Shown: positions 7,772-9,000 of the stretch, in pieces
Numbering within the stretch: position 1 is the stretch's first letter
Layout of the letters: every line of letters starts with the position of its first letter
From: Solobacterium sp.
Lineage (GTDB): Bacteria; Bacillota_I; Bacilli_A; Erysipelotrichales; Erysipelotrichaceae
Direction of reading: 5' to 3'
DNA: 9,000 nt
Assembly: GCA_017543025.1 (NCBI GenBank)
Contig: JAFYGX010000176.1
Coordinates: 1-9,000 of the forward strand
Made by a program: the position numbers and the translations under genes
The notes under the pieces: model-generated
Databases searched by the model: none
The model's input: only the letters and a program-made list of their open reading frames with translations
What the model was told of the DNA's origin: nothing

Positions 7772-7798
7772 GCAGGAAGATTCCTGCCTGAAGACAGG
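7772..7798 (+). repeat. Two tandem short hairpins before the 73-residue gene
   Basis: GCAGGA (7772-7777) pairs with TCCTGC (7782-7787) around a four-base loop. The next four-base stem pairs CCTG (7787-7790) with CAGG (7795-7798), sharing C7787. The CCTG segments and CAGG/GCAGG segments can also swap partners. No T-run follows, so this is not a normal terminator. The second stem contains the only SD-like bases (CAGGT, 7795-7799) before the ATG at 7807. Confidence 0.5.
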
Positions 7799-7806
7799 TA
7801 CAGAAC

Positions 7807-8028
7807 ATGATCAATCCATTTCAGAGAAAGAAACCGGCAGTCCGGACGCTGGATCTCACCGGTAAGACTCCGGTGATCCGGTGCAGTATCTGCACCGGTG
7901 AGCAGACGGCGGGGGTTCGTGATAATGAAACAGGCGTATTCACGGAAGTGATGCGGATTGTGACCGAACAGGATTATGAGGAATTCTGTGCGATGTGCAG
8001 AACAGATCAGATTGAACGGATTTACTGA
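7807..8028 (+). CDS. Small conserved-looking protein with two CxxC pairs
   Basis: A 73-residue protein of unknown function. It has a basic N-terminus (NPFQRKKP), then C26-S-I-C29 in VIRCSICTGEQTAGVRD and C61-A-M-C64 near the end (FCAMCRTDQ). The four cysteines could bind one zinc ion or form a redox pair. The central GEQTAGVRDNETGVFTEVM part reads like a conserved small family known from Bacillota under uninformative names, but I cannot name it with confidence. The ribosome site is weak (CAGGT, eight bases before the ATG) and overlaps a hairpin. No in-frame alternative start improves it. It lies 38 bases after the TM2 gene, so it may be cotranscribed with it, and the coding sequence contains tandem perfect inverted repeats. 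Confidence 0.72.
   Translation: MINPFQRKKPAVRTLDLTGKTPVIRCSICTGEQTAGVRDNETGVFTEVMRIVTEQDYEEFCAMCRTDQIERIY
7857..7898 (+). repeat. Tandem inverted repeats inside the 73-residue gene
   Basis: CACCGG (7857-7862) pairs with CCGGTG (7870-7875) around a seven-base loop. Two bases later CCGGTGCAG (7878-7886) pairs perfectly with CTGCACCGG (7890-7898) around TAT. All four arms share CACCGG/CCGGTG, so the partners can be exchanged. The second stem spans the codons of the first CxxC motif. Confidence 0.7.
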
Positions 8029-8067
8029 ATCCGGTTCGCTGACGTAAAAAAAGGATCAGAAAAAAGG

Positions 8068-8108
8068 AATCAGAAGATGCTGCGGGCAGCTGGCAGTATC
8101 TTCTGATT
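8068..8108. promoter_or_regulatory. 16-bp hairpin before the HAD gene; terminator-like only on the minus strand
   Basis: Bases 8068-8083 pair with 8093-8108 as 16 continuous pairs including one G-T, around a nine-base loop. On the + strand the stem is preceded by A-runs (8046-8052, 8060-8065) and followed by ATTGAG, not a T-run. Read on the minus strand it is followed by CC and then TTTTTT, the form of an intrinsic terminator, although no minus-strand gene is visible here. The A-rich part also holds an imperfect direct repeat, AAAAAAGGATCAGAA and AAAAAAGGAATCAGAA. Confidence 0.65.
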
Positions 8109-8116
8109 ATTGAGTT

Positions 8117-8923
8117 ATGGGAAGAAAAGCGGTTTTTTTTGATTGTGACGGAACGCTTCTGTCACATCATACCAATACGGTGCCTGCTTCCGCAAAGCTG
8201 GCGCTGAAGGCTTTGCAGGAAAACGGAATTCTGACAGTGCTTTCCACCGGCAGGCATCTTTGTGAGCTGAAGAAGCTGTCCGCATTGAACGGGCTGCACT
8301 TTGATGCATATATCACAATGAATGGCGCTTATTCGTTTGACGAAAAGGGAATCATAGAAGAATGGCCGATTGAAGCGGAAGATATTCAGACGGTGTATGA
8401 ATTTCTGAAGAAGCACATAGTGCCGGTTCAATTTTTTGAAGCGGAACATACCTTTATCAGCTCCGTCAATGACACAGTGATCCGCTCACAGCAGATGATC
8501 CATACGCCGGTTCCTGAAACAGGCCGGACAGAGCGGATTCTGGAAGAGCCGGTCTATATGATGGTGCCGTTTGGGATTCAGGAATCGGAGCCGCTGATCC
8601 GTTCGCTGAACCATGTCGCTGTGACGCGCTGGTCTGAACATGATGCCTGTGATCTCATACATGAATCTGCCGGGAAGGAGCGCGGAATGCGTGCCGTCAT
8701 GAAGCGTTACGGAATTGAGAGAGGGGATGCCGCAGCTTTCGGCGATGCGATGAACGATCACAGTATGCTGGAGGAAGCGGGGATTGGCGTCTGTATGGGA
8801 AACGGAGATCCTTCGCTGAAGGAAACGGCGGATTATGTGACAGATGATATTGATGAAAACGGAATTCTTCATGGCCTGATTGAGATCGGGTTTCTGAAGG
8901 AGTCTCTGATTGGAGGAAAATGA
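8117..8923 (+). CDS. HAD-superfamily hydrolase, Cof/IIB type (likely sugar- or nucleotide-phosphate phosphatase)
   Basis: A 268-residue cytosolic phosphatase of the haloacid dehalogenase superfamily with all four motifs: nucleophile D9 and acid D11 in FFDCDGTLL; S43-T44-G45-R46 in VLSTGRH; K187 in SAGKERGM; and D210/N213/D214 in FGDAMNDHSML. A cap domain of roughly 110 residues lies between motifs II and III, as in Cof-type (subclass IIB) enzymes. The substrate cannot be read from sequence; family members act on sugar phosphates, flavin or pyridoxal phosphates. ATG 8117 is required to keep the nucleophile loop, yet there is no Shine-Dalgarno sequence before it and a stop lies in frame at 8111. 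A strong hairpin ends eight bases upstream. The stop codon overlaps or abuts the next gene, with GGAGG at 8912-8916. Confidence 0.92.
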   Translation: MGRKAVFFDCDGTLLSHHTNTVPASAKLALKALQENGILTVLSTGRHLCELKKLSALNGLHFDAYITMNGAYSFDEKGIIEEWPIEAEDIQTVYEFLKKHIVPVQFFEAEHTFISSVNDTVIRSQQMIHTPVPETGRTERILEEPVYMMVPFGIQESEPLIRSLNHVAVTRWSEHDACDLIHESAGKERGMRAVMKRYGIERGDAAAFGDAMNDHSMLEEAGIGVCMGNGDPSLKETADYVTDDIDENGILHGLIEIGFLKESLIGGK

Positions 8924-8925
8924 TG

Positions 8926-9000
8926 ATGCGAAAGTTCATTGCCGGATGTTCCATACGGACGCTGCTCGTCATGATGACGGTGTGTGCCGTACTGACCGGG
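8926..9000 (+). CDS. N-terminal fragment of a membrane-targeted or secreted protein, cut by the window end
   Basis: Only 25 codons are visible. Three consecutive ATGs (8920, 8923, 8926) could start it; GGAGG at 8912-8916 sits nine bases before 8926 and six before 8923, so one of those two is favoured. The residues MRKFIAGCSIRTLLVMMTVC show a positively charged start followed by a hydrophobic core (TLLVMMTVCAVLTG), as in a signal peptide or first transmembrane helix. It starts at or just after the end of the HAD gene and is probably coupled to it. The function is not visible. Confidence 0.6.
   Translation, partial: MRKFIAGCSIRTLLVMMTVCAVLTG

Overview
This window looks like a conserved housekeeping segment from a low-to-moderate-GC Gram-positive bacterium (Bacillota). 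The adjacent order topA, trmFO, xer recombinase, rpsB, tsf is the Bacillota arrangement, and folate-dependent TrmFO is typical of that phylum. The hslV/hslU/codY genes that often lie between xerC and rpsB in Bacilli are absent, and pyrH/frr do not follow tsf. By impression (no search was possible) this fits the Erysipelotrichia or a neighbouring lineage better than Bacillus; treat the class assignment as a guess. All genes are on the + strand.

Region 1 (1-4268) holds DNA and tRNA maintenance genes. The 3' part of topA ends in two four-cysteine zinc fingers and a 72-residue lysine/alanine tail. It is followed by a strong intrinsic terminator, then trmFO, then a tyrosine recombinase (XerC type) whose start overlaps the end of trmFO by 14 bases.

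Region 2 (4269-6384) is the ribosomal protein S2 / elongation factor Ts operon. It has a clear extended -10 promoter, a structured leader of about 140 nt that may be an autoregulatory element, rpsB with an unusually long Arg-rich C-terminal extension, tsf two bases downstream, and an intrinsic terminator.

Region 3 (6385-8028) is a small accessory cluster. A promoter serves a soluble-looking protein with two C-terminal zinc ribbons, followed by a protein with an N-terminal zinc ribbon fused to a TM2 membrane domain, and then a 73-residue protein with two CxxC pairs. The last of these is surrounded and interrupted by short perfect inverted repeats. These three paired-cysteine proteins are the least understood genes here.

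Region 4 (8029-9000) contains a 16-bp perfect-to-near-perfect hairpin directly before an SD-less gene for a HAD-superfamily (Cof-type) phosphatase, and then the first 25 codons of a membrane-targeted or secreted protein cut by the window edge.

I do not see a CRISPR array, transposon, prophage, rRNA or tRNA gene. Nothing clearly qualifies as a new system; the best candidates for follow-up are the rpsB leader RNA, the zinc-ribbon/TM2 cluster, and the hairpin-rich 73-residue gene.
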